A DNA stretch of 22,638 nt from Christensenella sp. UBA1782 (GTDB taxonomy: Bacteria > Bacillota > Clostridia > Christensenellales > DTU072). The notes below the pieces were generated by a model. The model worked only from the letters and a program-made list of their open reading frames with translations, had not been told where the DNA came from and did no database searches. The stretch spans positions 1 to 22,638 of the forward strand of contig DCGI01000069.1 in assembly GCA_002315475.1 (NCBI GenBank). Direction: 5' to 3'. Positions 21,301 to 22,638 of this stretch are shown in pieces. Positions within the stretch are counted from its first letter, which is position 1. Each line of letters begins with the position of its first letter. A program made the position numbers and the translations under genes.

Positions 21301-22638
21301 TGCCACGTTACCGGCAAACAGTTACGTTTACGAAAACGGAATCTTCCGAAACGTTTCCGGTAACGCCTATAACGGAACGAAATATTACTATCATATCGAG
21401 TTCGGTACCGAAGACTATATCCACGAAATCAATAACAGCTCTTTCTTAGACGGAAAACTGTTTACGGCGGAAGGAAACGAATACGTACAACAGCTCAGCT
21501 ATGACGCAAGTAAGACCTACTATTATATTGATTATACCTCGGAATTCTTCTACGCCAAGAAGGATACCATGTATCCGAGAGAAATCGAAACGGATATCTT
21601 CGAATATAACGGCGTTACCGAAGAGTACGTGAAACCCGCCGAAACGGCGTACTTGCCCGAAAAGGTGTATTACAGAAAATCCTATCAAGAATTTTCCTAC
21701 TTCTCCGTTGAAGATATGGCGGGCAGTTTGGAAAGCTCCACGTTTATTTTCGATGCCGATTTCAGTGACACGTCGGCAAGCAGTTTGTGGATTTATCTCG
21801 GTTTGTCCGACACCGCCATCAAAGAATTGGATTCTTCGGTACAGGGCGTGCAATCGGGTAGCGGTATCGGCATTAACGTTTCGGCATCCATCGGAAAAGG
21901 TGCCGATGCGGGTAAGGTCAATATGTCGACGAAGGTTTACGCCACGTTGTACAGAAAGCCCTCTTTGACGTCGGAAACGACTTCCTATCATAGCGCTTGG
22001 ACGTTTATCTACGATGATAACGAGGATAAGAAAGACCTTTCTTATATCGCTTGGGAAAGAGGAATCAACATTTTGAAAGTCGATTATATCGTTCACGATG
22101 CGGTCTATGACGATGACGGTACAACCGTCCTGACGCCTGCCGAAGGCATCATCGTGCTTCGTTTGTATCAGTATTACGAAAAGAACGGTATGTTCGTAAC
22201 CGATTTGGTATGGCAAGAAAAGATTCGTAACGGTTCTATGTTGTTGGAAGGCGGTTCTTCCACCATTACGACGGATGATATTGCCGAAATCTATAAGGGA
22301 CTTTCTTATCAAGGCATCACTTCGAGCGGTGTCGATTTGAAGGTTTACTCGTTGGAGAACAATATTGCGCCCATAACCGACGTCGACTTTATTCAATATG
22401 ACTTTGAAAAGTCCACCGCGTATATCATGCAAGCCGATTCGTCCGATTCGTATGGCGACGAAGGGTACAGTATCGGCGTCTTCGTGTCGGGCAGCGAGTC
22501 TTTCGGTTCTTCCGAAGCAAAGTCCTATTCGGAGGGCTATGATAAACCCATGCAAGGCACCGGCGGCAGCTACTACGTTCTTTCCGATTCCTATTCCACG
22601 CCGTACGTGTATAGTGGAAATGCACAATACATACGGTT
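248..22638 (+). CDS. Giant repetitive lipoprotein, probable surface adhesin or fibre (C-terminus beyond window)
   Basis: One uninterrupted frame of 7,463 complete codons runs off the window. The visible product is over 800 kDa by rough estimate and has no stop or detectable frameshift. It begins with a positively charged n-region, a leucine-rich core and an FTAC lipobox, so it should be exported, lipid-modified at Cys34 and held on the outer face of the membrane by its N-terminus. The remainder is repeated beta-rich sequence: Big_3-like Ig repeats (residues 44-1353), MBG/YDG-like domains (1354-3040), Tyr-Tyr repeats (3041-3984), more Ig/MBG-like sequence (3985-5244), Tyr-Tyr repeats (5245-5906), a duplicated unrecognised module (5931-6176 and 6292-6528), further Tyr-Tyr repeats up to 7151, and a last Ig-like stretch. 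I see no catalytic motif. Big_3 and MBG domains are known from bacterial surface proteins, so adhesion or a structural stalk is the inference, and the ligand is unknown. The gene has its own promoter behind a terminator. TTA is used three times in the first 18 codons but is uncommon later. The reading frame and export are nearly certain; the function is not. Confidence 0.96.
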   Translation, partial: MNKQLFGKHKNKLSAILLLVLLTVCISAFAFTACDKQDGGEKPIESMVVSTLPKVEYYRGDLFELGDACLTVYYEGGKVENVPITGIMISDLDSNTVGSQVLTVLYKDKTAYVTVTVSYAPVYAIEAVKMPDKTTYVVGEELSVTGMEISVLYSNGFSENVPVTKDMVVSFSTDNVGETDMSILYGGKLCSVPYTVVKKSAVKINAVIDDVKKSYIVGDTLSVAGGRFTVIYNNAQEEVLDWETLYEKGDLTYVIDTEDADVFTSSSLQRTVTVYYKGEKYQYLVRISELKPSGITVISKPENQIMEGELNLSGAQLYVVYNTGYAGYTPRLRQANDLAAEYAAQKKWLSNYQRFFVKKGTEYTVADSIYNDNNEYWLNLEDGNRWAERYGVLYEKIGNGFVRAGETYQAGTLYYISENAKIIDFSDEEYISFEWNDFTLQEVGDYSVRVLVGNSYTDCTFRVVAPSPTALVVTPSDSLHYDIDTDEYYVYQDESVDYLSWSYQIRLNNGKYSVISSTGTYTGKLTAEMYVGETAFVNHKAGKYTYKFAVSTSGGEDLVCTVPVTVRAKEIVSAELVLPDRTVYSVGDELDLTGGKILVHYNSGDSGEWTNLTADMIWKEGESVSLLSFTEVASEKIPVVVHYVDAKYDTFAETEFFILVVQRATKIELTAESRAQTDYILGDTFSADNMEVRILFESGSPEICEDFSGDEWTFVGTTFDGIGQKTVRLYYGDVSDGIYLSFTCNVTNYVSYLTLNRSFVTDTTEGTDFDLSDIVLTVVRQNGSEEEISVTKDDVLSYDKAGVYHADKTYSSVSVRTLTASENWKNDYKYFYTKQGVYYVPAQVTDTENLFVDSNFVQMTVVYVDATNGAEHTVPLYGEVIGRKVTAVTVANLPSVQYTKDSVGDWNLTDLKLLVSFDNNTSALLTAEDFTYDVYDETYNFTKNDIQYSFTVEKKEESGVYTLRNMQSALALLSGNDAYLVQDLVFCVQDGTYPENIVCSDEVTFYCFERLVESVSVVFGDKIDASNVAPYADQTLYSNEGILLYDGEGSVSFLSDNLQAGTERRYVLDGSTRVAYLEHSFIIVKYVDDSTEKVIDFQTACTSSGFSISGYNPATVGAQTVQITYLLQSCTFTAKTRANAVKSIRLVDEEGTPVTYLTVVEGTDIDSAAVYVEVTSQDADGIELAEKDIVYFYDANCTYDKKAEVPFANLRDENGVYYIEKTDCNVSFRLHDETPAVFDGFVIRILKKSVSSLLMQIIPKQVYPEQSLTDPDDIALELTNTSGEMGTVLVRYNNGTSEVLRLDDSRITVNNKQFKTKITPELTGGAEQSQTIYVRFTDENGMDKQTSYNVVVKDRKYLSVVMDESNNISFDQTFYCQYGTGENAGPKYTVFYYEDFYASSAVVCNTYTVVYENTLGVQQSTWPTEVGRYKMILSYDGDAANNAFLYEDVYVEILQREIGIVLQPKTITYGDAFVASSLDEIASLRVLDFDWEMQGIVNGLLAGSGTAYAFDDTDDDVLTVSFKIYDGNKEIAFFTNELDTLVVSCNVGTYTIQPIITLKKNLNGKTNYTVNTKGIRTETLTVSPMAISIRAKDEEKLYGQGDPLFEYKIFDKDDNLIGGCYYKEVGTGLTGTIDGNYYVYNTETYRYTKATGTFDSQTTYYTYSQYVYLHGMYEDKKPAEYRLYRESGDSDDVNEKHLIVQGSTLGTLDNYSVTDFTKGQIVIHPAPITVGCDDVVRPFGTTEMNFSFGLKSSYGLQNSETFADVFGSFFGKDSILYYNIATETVYDAIPESAGYLDTWAVLVKNVLVEGMNTIVYHSANYAVIPVAAECSDYVCTIDETLFNGIYNYIVSTKKFILTIEPISATLNVGSVLVYENSTVVDKLNRTLQSVVSFTGNTDLSLHTIDGKSVHYGSFVFGVDDRSAIDVDYVDWMQDLILGVSYDTGSDATYCLSTAYLEGYSFTKAPGTDTGMYRIMMEANVSKNFSSFALTSYNTKAAKTFVGFYYDTYKEYYSGLGEIEEDAYSEGAYVIVMPSYMDMTYYYRQNAPFHEEYSGMNKRDWALTTTYSLDKKSYYVVEDDSDSVAFSIETEGQILEEGDYTATFTYSFFADALSANKFSTDYIYRGSAITVTEQQWVDIVRYMFFGTIPENDSVTFSEEFAYTIDPYTINITFVNEDEAFGFDDKVLKAVLDRPLVSDDTLNCLFQLSALYNMKTEKVSKTSTKMRYFNYYAPVTLDSEAVFLSGVYYNEKGERISVWDASATYYRMYENIDLSYTAYSIYNAGTYSVTLDRKNIGNHNYALNSISSVSFRVTPISIPVMLYENNESAVTMSEDDFVFRLTYNAKTQNPIYSDWVPATYYEYIPVETTASLSGITSAVTDSFARVGTVTVNNVQKDLFIRFFATGTVSFEHNTFVEGGKDWAPSTAGETGSLNKYGFYYENGTEKVPVYYDVDTASFYVADTAEYQTYKTASCLIVPYYYNKNGQKVELESLSSAPNSLYIYADDGQNKKNYPKNVKRNPDNPEEVLGYDILFNTTSSDFNDYSVVFVYRENCEFYECDEAHAYSCRIEPFEVTLTNFTKKSANTKVYDGADASIDETKRSNMALSDQVFGDQFDVNAIRFTFTRKQGEGSTSIGGYELIAANDLNSCGEFAVTAYYSDNYSIVFGEKDKTTGNIVLSKTASYSITPKEIAIPFNTSEGVLLRREYNGLGLAGADDSVSGSLQDLTSLEFDQAAIVDNFREIYFRYVPKAYNVNTLTNCSTLSSGEYPAEKGYYWFTFQGLFVDKKGEYHAFADFSNNYANRMSWNYTYKSSSKKYTVNHGYDGIFQIDPLLVYVGIDTQMPTKRDADSFVYSRVFDGNSHAVSGELQNEILEKIQYYVWQNNEFVALKAVGLASCEPTISANAIETDKAKSLLNYNDSASFVIGESTGNYNIKNKNVSVKISQLEIEITVSMINADDGNSSDVTYGKVLRENALIYTFGISDEQLALFNSIKNTDKTVNEVLQEVLDFSGGTNTVSLSQTNGNVVYSYNLSNKNDKQETTSYVYTQKGGQYGFAPVSDLTSAGSVYLENGKTYYSKQEVTYRKANDKIYYNYFGEFSPASGTAQANTRYYTFGNSKHLAEGEVLSTGSNYYKVGNSFFVYPYRKADGNTDFYTISVANVQEGESVLNMYVFNEYYAVTEDEYFTSYQDYYYFTESTVTVGKSVQANTYYEKSDFDRMVLTDDLVFDSAKTYYVRKDAAYSVGERVRYQYYKKADDAEFWTEIASDGDKTDGAKYYIFTESLYSKDKNVTEYYYYFDAVSKSYKQASDIDSAKAYSLRSILEEERDYVSYYVRYSCYEEKYISVFEDESYCRKIAYTENGKTSAISYYRCDLLLENFDYLLGESIPAGFYRFSPVDNGFFAASGVFEKNVNYYSLTLVEGLNVGDDVSSYYVVSNGRTIEEAQDYFYYDIGKLEEGTDYTANGLVSLGGVYEKVIVEGVSYYALTSDVRYQKNKSYYTFAVAYEGGDYIFVEQDVLSYKKLLTYGQGKDYLRGAEIQGDVYTEDVDAFVQASGKYLYDVAYYAFLPMNGYVATADVEKCFVASADTFVAAEYESLLPMAKHAAGGKICFVLTEDEIYASYDVGDVIPQNTYICKNGQYVLTEDSIFQSGTEYFLFTEAKTLTAGNYYVPSAGYTKTEESIVSMRKAVSGRDYAVGNAIPSTGFYYEYASNEGKTGVMVNASSQKTFSKTETYYILNAYYGINAVNPVFVEINTNIFALCDEEVYGDNAYYVFTVADNYKPTDSVLGEYYEFDEGTERFTLTKKTVFGAGTYYQKARFYAEKGAKVIQDYYEVDEKGRYVLTEDTVFDLSKRYYTFTEQKLSYSEVIRFYEYDDVSGSYFLTKDEKYDKNKTYYYFTQSSASLQSVLYEKVKNVSSIYNQSQTIVVEVYYQDGDAYVAAEGLQYDAGKTYYTKRIQSFMMYDGASSYVKTGNNLSIIAGDYYIGGTIDSLSGNYAVKIIATPITVSKQEISVEGIERTYLGGKETWKFILSDDTEKSTAVQTVVQDFIKNDTEGKNIVDKTSVYAEAGSNAEYYMLVSEKLFRDYNNNEINNYQINCNVATDSDYYVMPLTINARPVAVSIAVKDKVSYGELIKLSVTDDLPASDLFDSFRTELTNNILDMDSLKSYIATRNTSPVEYSESLVYHLQTGAEDYLAENYPSLNVTFGEMTFGVKKKTISVKINAVLSYAKDTSDFSILYSQMDSMSYYDYKQKEHNNTDYSISFADFSLDGIAYSSTTMEEQLAKILENVSIRYYVYATQEDKDEQKTPLFEGDSVQDLYTAAGLPFVKTANSVTRFMSDLEDAGTTCEAYKLVLSYGEETYDSAEAFLHAKRSSFDTVIRTVSNEGEVYCGENRIKASSSLLASSANFEFTYVNSIIYIYPEIAAIGDYADYTVNGEYIVGNTESVLISDGGKDSFSMNQQTNEITGLSFLVPLIMSGSTTPKQYYDTLIFSETESHLSAYPNDYDSINGKGYSRTIKTEYVGGGSLVGGKVVFAVGDVITVRLTVTEEFFNGKYINTVVSSPFKVRLVDGQVVDKNGGSKSATVLANKNDISFVASDNSVKAYNVSSSTVTGTYSLRKESSDYEGLYDILTLRLSLTPKKGADSYFFTANVYENEDGKLSVTFVGGSLSESYIRFTPSTDMLFLTNHASAKQDGTVYSTLSELTASEKNSYKGYSVAYAENNLGGKLYVKVTENDATVYTRAKGTMVSSAGYYLAKTASVQKGNDVSSLYVPYSEDYIYLNELFSIFDGRSHTISITLDKVGILTSLSQATIDQTCTQDEYYANQKNETIRFYTESLTAGSEVMADYYAFNPVSLDYGTPLYNTDGTVLYFVRNGDNVYLPDHYLAKAGVRYYQKVSLTFALNVGSELAAGTPLFDTDGSFPLYYICEKIGEEMYRFSRPSVTTADGTTTYYSFTRTASEAVTSNEYFFRPNTEGAIETTSFHAEGSIVSGIRKYYVYVEADSVLATRAGGTDESVGLFLSYVGGAYKNIYAEGQNYVYDATFFEKDGVSITGKASVSFENVSLVVSGLSIKSRKLATLQRNGKYYVRNIVAFPSILDTVKGMCLTTYKTQNETASTIVSAMTNATLSYYVLNGSTDTEDAMKGKTYAGEEDHNLVESILVKPNSSFTYRQISSGGEVKDKQLTYGLYKIAVAYTFSIEPNVSETYYWMEYDFMILPSQNTTSLQKYGSEEEGKVATGSDPITLSSVVSWNEYYSGWETVSGCQIADKTYYYRNVNGTWKFIPVSTDGTYEKEVEYVSIVFDEGVPMERFAGTTIGKNIFEYQNGSYVPTSDTEYSADKIYYSLLTVLDTNGLEGVNITADMNVFTFDYDSNAFIKVLGTLQSDKNYYLIDSGYKLADGSTLPDDYFIYDVENNLFEKPRALYQSGVSYFDLSEFGDPVSENASYFVYNASNDSFTPAGLNDYANVIELHQTVNPLYGTKITDGVFMVKDNVVQSTSKFSVNTTNYALSTFDGTRINVAFYVLDDIYYTTDNGQTYVKENTLYKFVQKSVSVGSAVDGKSYTQSGNRFSLATGTYQSGVKYYNIMPLGDKDSTLDAYVYLSDDHCYEKTTNTYVYPAAVFSENTSPLSGSLDGQGVYVLNGQNNYVLASGTYNSGITYYTKKVTGNRFVSVQAMIYDKVTAGSNPCYRAYNTGNTDSSSIYALTQLIGPSGDIGANVAVKSGDVYYPASGTYQAGSEYYSVREYTTYYIKDETTGEMYIPDTGVYTYQENVSYYRSDYFFDYTVGSPVAENVYYYSNGNYLRATGTYQANVAYIQIPFHITVTNDKIGTRVEDDVYVYDAVNGTFDLPKATGYASETYYKISESRKLVGATSGISGNKYLYYYNTNTEKYEEAPTKFSEDLKYYILNPVIGITGSTGAAAAENTFRLVSSTSTAETPINVSTDSLTVTYQETNVLKVANQESAITAHTDALLMTATGDSFDTLATALNSFITVDVANKTVISEEDGVLYTNYNEFVHAAKSLFDGAKETVNASYTVQNSGIWGVDSSFMALGKSSEKTLDDWISKLSRIFGFSTKEEFVSKLSSLSTILRANNKGSRTYSMGRRVAYDGAVYANNGTKNGAVNGTFVLPYVFKTASVTVAGAVFVTKDATYIWVNDTAVVDSLQNTTIDVYGRSCLFEQEYFKNDATYKAGETYYLLNYAVDKTSYSTKEEIAEYVYIYEKNDGFVKDNQYMNYRTDEIYYRLRFAKDNATIQKELEAAKETYHVSLLQKASNVYLYDETAQIYVYADTNACSETQSASVAGGCLTVTSCECNIFKDTEYSETSADMSEKTIALFDTLAESFKNLGAVYGTNGEKQMLTASSTEYSEFLQAVRSVFYSSSAECTGSIDIDETAGALIGITQDYTAFVGSDYLPSRSDCLTIVSRLFGFDAVSAYTSAVSIVSSTLSANGAGASTSSLTARLRYKGSIYTENGYVLPFVFADTVAGNFCGLVFLRSGAVSVWISDIEMAKEAVKCDEKSSVTLVGRCLLFDGTDTYSLMTVLDVSSLIGQTINEDMNIFVYNYSENRFEKKTNGYFETNTQYYVIDQTESIEEGTDLDTAEYADLYQYDGKTASYTKPKAYYENELDYYSLSSFGTGTTKNTYRYNADGNKFEAVTSAEEQGIVLWHEASEEQYGKVAPGALFTYSDQNYYQKVDYDINTTNLALSRMAGEAISTIKYYTKSSELGTFNEFKPYVYDAALMTYYDLNGNGSTDSSDVYKRNDVVGTVGNDIPDNVFTLNQDGHSYSRVYGQYQNDVLYYSFTKISADKYYFYDTASDSYIRANDEIYFWGTDTYASPYWMKPSELPIGQSVPKNVYVYNANNNTFTHPNGNFVVGNDYFFIDVWMTDDEFVIGEEVDENVYTFDSKQKVFTSVHYANEKGLYVRINQNREISGIASTQYTYVYDQTADTFTKVSATATYDPTLHYFALNVIPTVNVRDGGKAANDVYRTDENGNLVHDTAYNKEYAYVNLNHALNPASIGATLPANSYVYENGIFRNVSGNAYNGTKYYYHIEFGTEDYIHEINNSSFLDGKLFTAEGNEYVQQLSYDASKTYYYIDYTSEFFYAKKDTMYPREIETDIFEYNGVTEEYVKPAETAYLPEKVYYRKSYQEFSYFSVEDMAGSLESSTFIFDADFSDTSASSLWIYLGLSDTAIKELDSSVQGVQSGSGIGINVSASIGKGADAGKVNMSTKVYATLYRKPSLTSETTSYHSAWTFIYDDNEDKKDLSYIAWERGINILKVDYIVHDAVYDDDGTTVLTPAEGIIVLRLYQYYEKNGMFVTDLVWQEKIRNGSMLLEGGSSTITTDDIAEIYKGLSYQGITSSGVDLKVYSLENNIAPITDVDFIQYDFEKSTAYIMQADSSDSYGDEGYSIGVFVSGSESFGSSEAKSYSEGYDKPMQGTGGSYYVLSDSYSTPYVYSGNAQYIR
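377..4306 (+). other. N-terminal array of Big_3-like Ig domains
   Basis: Residues 44-1353 contain roughly a dozen units of about 75-130 residues. The clearest repeat the Big_3 pattern: a lead beta strand, then Y-x-V-G-[DE]-x-L-x-[VL]-x-G, a strand ending in [VI]-x-Y-x-[NS]-G, and a final strand ending in Y-x-G plus valine-rich residues. Examples are YVVGEELSVTGMEISVLYSNG (unit 2, from about 650), YIVGDTLSVAGGRFTVIYNN (unit 3, from about 890) and YSVGDELDLTGGKILVHYNSG (unit 6, from about 1998). Later units (after about 2490) are more diverged and carry longer loops. In the family these are Ig-like folds of cell-surface proteins that act as spacers or carbohydrate/protein binders. One Tyr-Tyr repeat unit (1457-1492) lies inside this array. 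Confidence 0.75.
4307..9367 (+). other. MBG/YDG-like domain region
   Basis: Residues 1354-3040 change from the Big_3 pattern to motifs of MBG and YDG type surface domains. These include TYGD (1468-1471), KLYGQGDP (1596-1603), KVYDG (2585-2589), VFDGNSH (2854-2860) and TYGK (2964-2967). Recurrent phrases of the type G-x-Y-x-[VI] followed by N-Y-x-[VI], and connectors such as SPMAISI, HPAPITV, IEPISATL, IDPYTINI, VTPISIPV and SITPKEIAI, mark domain joins. By this count there are at least eight domains, longer and more irregular than the database type. Such domains are found in large secreted bacterial proteins and are thought to serve as stalks. The boundaries here are approximate, and a profile search would be needed to place each domain. 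Confidence 0.65.
9368..12199 (+). repeat. Tyr-Tyr repeat block 1
   Basis: Residues 3041-3984 are a degenerate array with about 30 Tyr-Tyr pairs by eye. The typical unit is [VI]-Y-x-Y/F, a variable hairpin, [YF]-x-L-[TA]-x-D or similar, then a short segment ending G/K-x-x-Y-Y followed by a hydrophobic strand. Clear examples are YVLTEDTVFDLSKRYYTFTE (near 11756) and YFLTKDEKYDKNKTYYYFTQ (near 11876). Units are about 25-45 residues and very uneven. I do not recognise a named family. The alternating aromatic pattern suggests short beta hairpins. No metal-binding or catalytic residues stand out. Confidence 0.75.
12200..15979 (+). other. Second Ig/MBG-like stretch
   Basis: Residues 3985-5244 return to Ig/MBG-like sequence. 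SKQEISVEGIERTYLGGKE opens the region, SYGE (4126-4129) matches the MBG strand motif, and FDGRSH (from residue 4786, encoded from 14603) matches the YDG-type motif VFDGNSH seen at 8807. Longer, less patterned stretches follow (about 13560-14600 and 15260-15960) for which I see no family. Tyr-Tyr units are mixed in at about 14480-15250, for example YYQKVSLTFALNVG. It probably forms another segment of the extracellular stalk. Confidence 0.5.
15980..17965 (+). repeat. Tyr-Tyr repeat block 2, best-preserved copies
   Basis: Residues 5245-5906 hold the clearest units. A short signature recurs: ATGTYQSGVKYY (16955-16990), ASGTYNSGITYY (17186-17221), ASGTYQAGSEYY (17426-17461), TGVYTYQENVSYY (17528-17566) and ATGTYQANVAY (17651-17683). 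The fuller unit reads VG-x2-V-x2-N-V-Y-x-Y, a turn, [YF]-x2-[AP]-x-G-x-Y-x2-[GN]-x2-YY. Recent-looking copies with similar codons suggest growth by tandem duplication. The first half of the block (16271-16792) is also one copy of a longer duplicated module described separately. Confidence 0.8.
16271..16792 (+). repeat. Duplicated 175-residue module, copy 1
   Basis: Residues 5342-5515 match residues 6535-6711 along almost their full length. Shared landmarks in order: SLLTVLD against SLMTVLD, DMNVF against DMNIF, NYYLID against QYYVID, KPRALY against KPKAYY, LSEFG against LSSFG, YGTK against YGKV, and NTTNYALS against NTTNLALS. The two copies are 174 and 177 residues long and lie about 3.6 kb apart. 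The module includes Tyr-Tyr units but is longer and more specific than they are, so it probably duplicated as a block. Confidence 0.8.
18038..18775 (+). repeat. Unrecognised 240-residue module, copy A
   Basis: Residues 5931-6176 are unlike the Ig and Tyr-Tyr sequence around them. They include a helix-like middle (NEFVHAAKSLFDGA; TLDDWISKLSRIFGFSTKEE) and a beta-rich end (FVLPYVF, IWVND, GRSCLF). They align with residues 6292-6528: LTVT...N, FDTLA, EF...A...S.F, SRIFGF/SRLFGF, FVLPYVF/YVLPFVF, WVND/WISD and GRSCLF/GRCLLF, with nearly equal spacing. I know of no family with this pattern. The predicted mixture of helices and strands suggests a globular domain displayed on the stalk, possibly the functional head. 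Copy A has a single cysteine. Confidence 0.75.
18776..19120 (+). repeat. Tyr-Tyr linker between the two module copies
   Basis: Residues 6177-6291 join copies A and B. They begin with a Tyr-Tyr unit (NDATYKAGETYYLLNY), continue with another (YVYIYEKNDGFVKDNQYMNY, then EIYYRL), pass a short charged, helix-prone segment (DNATIQKELEAAKETY) and end with VYLYDETAQIYVYAD. The linker is shorter than the other Tyr-Tyr blocks. Confidence 0.65.
19121..19831 (+). repeat. Unrecognised 240-residue module, copy B, cysteine-rich
   Basis: Residues 6292-6528 are the second copy of the module at 18038-18775. The landmarks SRLFGF (6422-6427), YVLPFVF (6472-6478) and GRCLLF (about 6523-6528) sit at offsets almost identical to those in copy A. 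Copy B has eight cysteines (in GGC, TSC, ECN, AEC, SDC, FCG, KCD and RCL), against one in copy A and few in the rest of the protein. Only the cysteine in the GR-x-CLF/GRCLLF end segment is roughly shared. Disulfides or ligand binding specific to this copy are possible. It is followed directly by copy 2 of the 175-residue module. Confidence 0.75.
19850..20380 (+). repeat. Duplicated 175-residue module, copy 2
   Basis: Residues 6535-6711 match the module at 16271-16792 (landmarks given there). In this copy the module starts a few residues after the unrecognised module B, whereas copy 1 follows ordinary Tyr-Tyr units. The block therefore moved or duplicated independently of that module. The clearest shared motif near the end is DINTTNLALS against SVNTTNYALS. 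Confidence 0.8.
20381..21700 (+). repeat. Tyr-Tyr repeat block 3
   Basis: Residues 6712-7151 continue the Tyr-Tyr pattern: IKYYTKSSELG, NDVLYYSFTKISADKYYFYD, IGQSVPKNVYVYNANNNTF, IGEEVDENVYTFDSKQKVF, GNAYNGTKYYYHIEFG and YLPEKVYYRKSY. The VG/IG-x2-V-x2-NVY opening strand is especially clear here. A dockerin-like loop (20474-20509) is set within one unit. The block ends where the sequence changes to a Ser/Ile-rich stretch without Tyr-Tyr pairs. Confidence 0.75.
20474..20509 (+). other. Isolated dockerin/EF-hand-like calcium loop
   Basis: Residues 6743-6754 read DLNGNGSTDSSD. This fits the calcium loop of a type I dockerin repeat (D-x-N-x-[DN]-G-x-x-[DN]-x-x-D), with acidic or amide residues at positions 1, 3, 5, 9 and 12. 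The next residues, VYKRND, loosely resemble a dockerin helix. A true dockerin has two such loops and I see only one, so binding a cohesin is unlikely. A structural calcium site is the more likely role. Confidence 0.5.
21701..22638 (+). other. Last visible Ig-like stretch, cut by the window edge
   Basis: Residues 7152-7463 leave the Tyr-Tyr pattern. They are rich in Ser, Gly and aliphatic residues, with beta-strand-like phrases (SSTFIFDADF, SLWIYLGLSD, GIGINVSASIG, VNMSTKVYATLYRK, EGIIVLRLYQYYEKNG, YSIGVFVSGSES). This resembles parts of the second Ig/MBG-like stretch, but I cannot name a family. No anchor signal or stop is reached. Whether the protein has a C-terminal binding head or a second anchor cannot be seen here. 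Confidence 0.45.

Noticed and set aside
248..22638. Non-ribosomal peptide synthetase, polyketide synthase or toxin as the identity of the giant protein
   Set aside because: There are no adenylation, ketosynthase, carrier, protease or toxin motifs in the translation. The sequence is Ig-like and Tyr-Tyr repeats from the lipobox onwards.

Overview
The window is almost entirely one gene. After about 250 bases of leader, a single plus-strand reading frame opens at an ATG at 248 and runs without a stop to the last base. That is 7,463 complete codons, and the end of the gene lies outside the window. The product starts with a bacterial lipoprotein signal peptide (Cys34 in an FTAC lipobox). Beyond it I see only repeated beta-rich domains and no enzyme motif. 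It is best read as a giant lipid-anchored surface protein, probably an adhesin or fibre.

Organism: a GGAGG ribosome binding site 7 bases before the start, a sigma-A type promoter with an extended -10, an A/T-rich intergenic region, a lipobox, and Ig-like domains of the Big_3 and MBG/YDG kinds all fit a moderate-GC Firmicute. An uncultured gut Clostridia lineage is my guess, and the sequence does not settle it.

Layout: 1-63 is the last 20 codons of an upstream gene, which encode a membrane helix and an RRKH tail. A rho-independent terminator follows (97-137), then a promoter (172-200), an A/T palindrome in the leader (199-220) and the ribosome binding site (236-240). Inside the giant gene I see these regions: signal peptide (248-349); Big_3-like Ig repeats (377-4306); MBG/YDG-like domains (4307-9367); a tyrosine-rich repeat block with a recurring Tyr-Tyr ending (9368-12199); a second Ig/MBG-like stretch (12200-15979); a second Tyr-Tyr block (15980-17965); a duplicated module of about 240 residues that I do not recognise (18038-18775 and 19121-19831); a further mixed Tyr-Tyr region (19832-21700); and a final Ig-like stretch that is cut by the window edge (21701-22638).

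The main interest lies inside this protein. The Tyr-Tyr repeat occurs as long arrays and also as single units embedded among Ig-like domains. Two longer modules (about 175 and about 240 residues) are each present twice as diverged copies. An isolated dockerin-like calcium loop sits in the third repeat region. Every long minus-strand open frame here is a codon-register shadow, caused by rare use of TTA, CTA and TCA in the giant gene.
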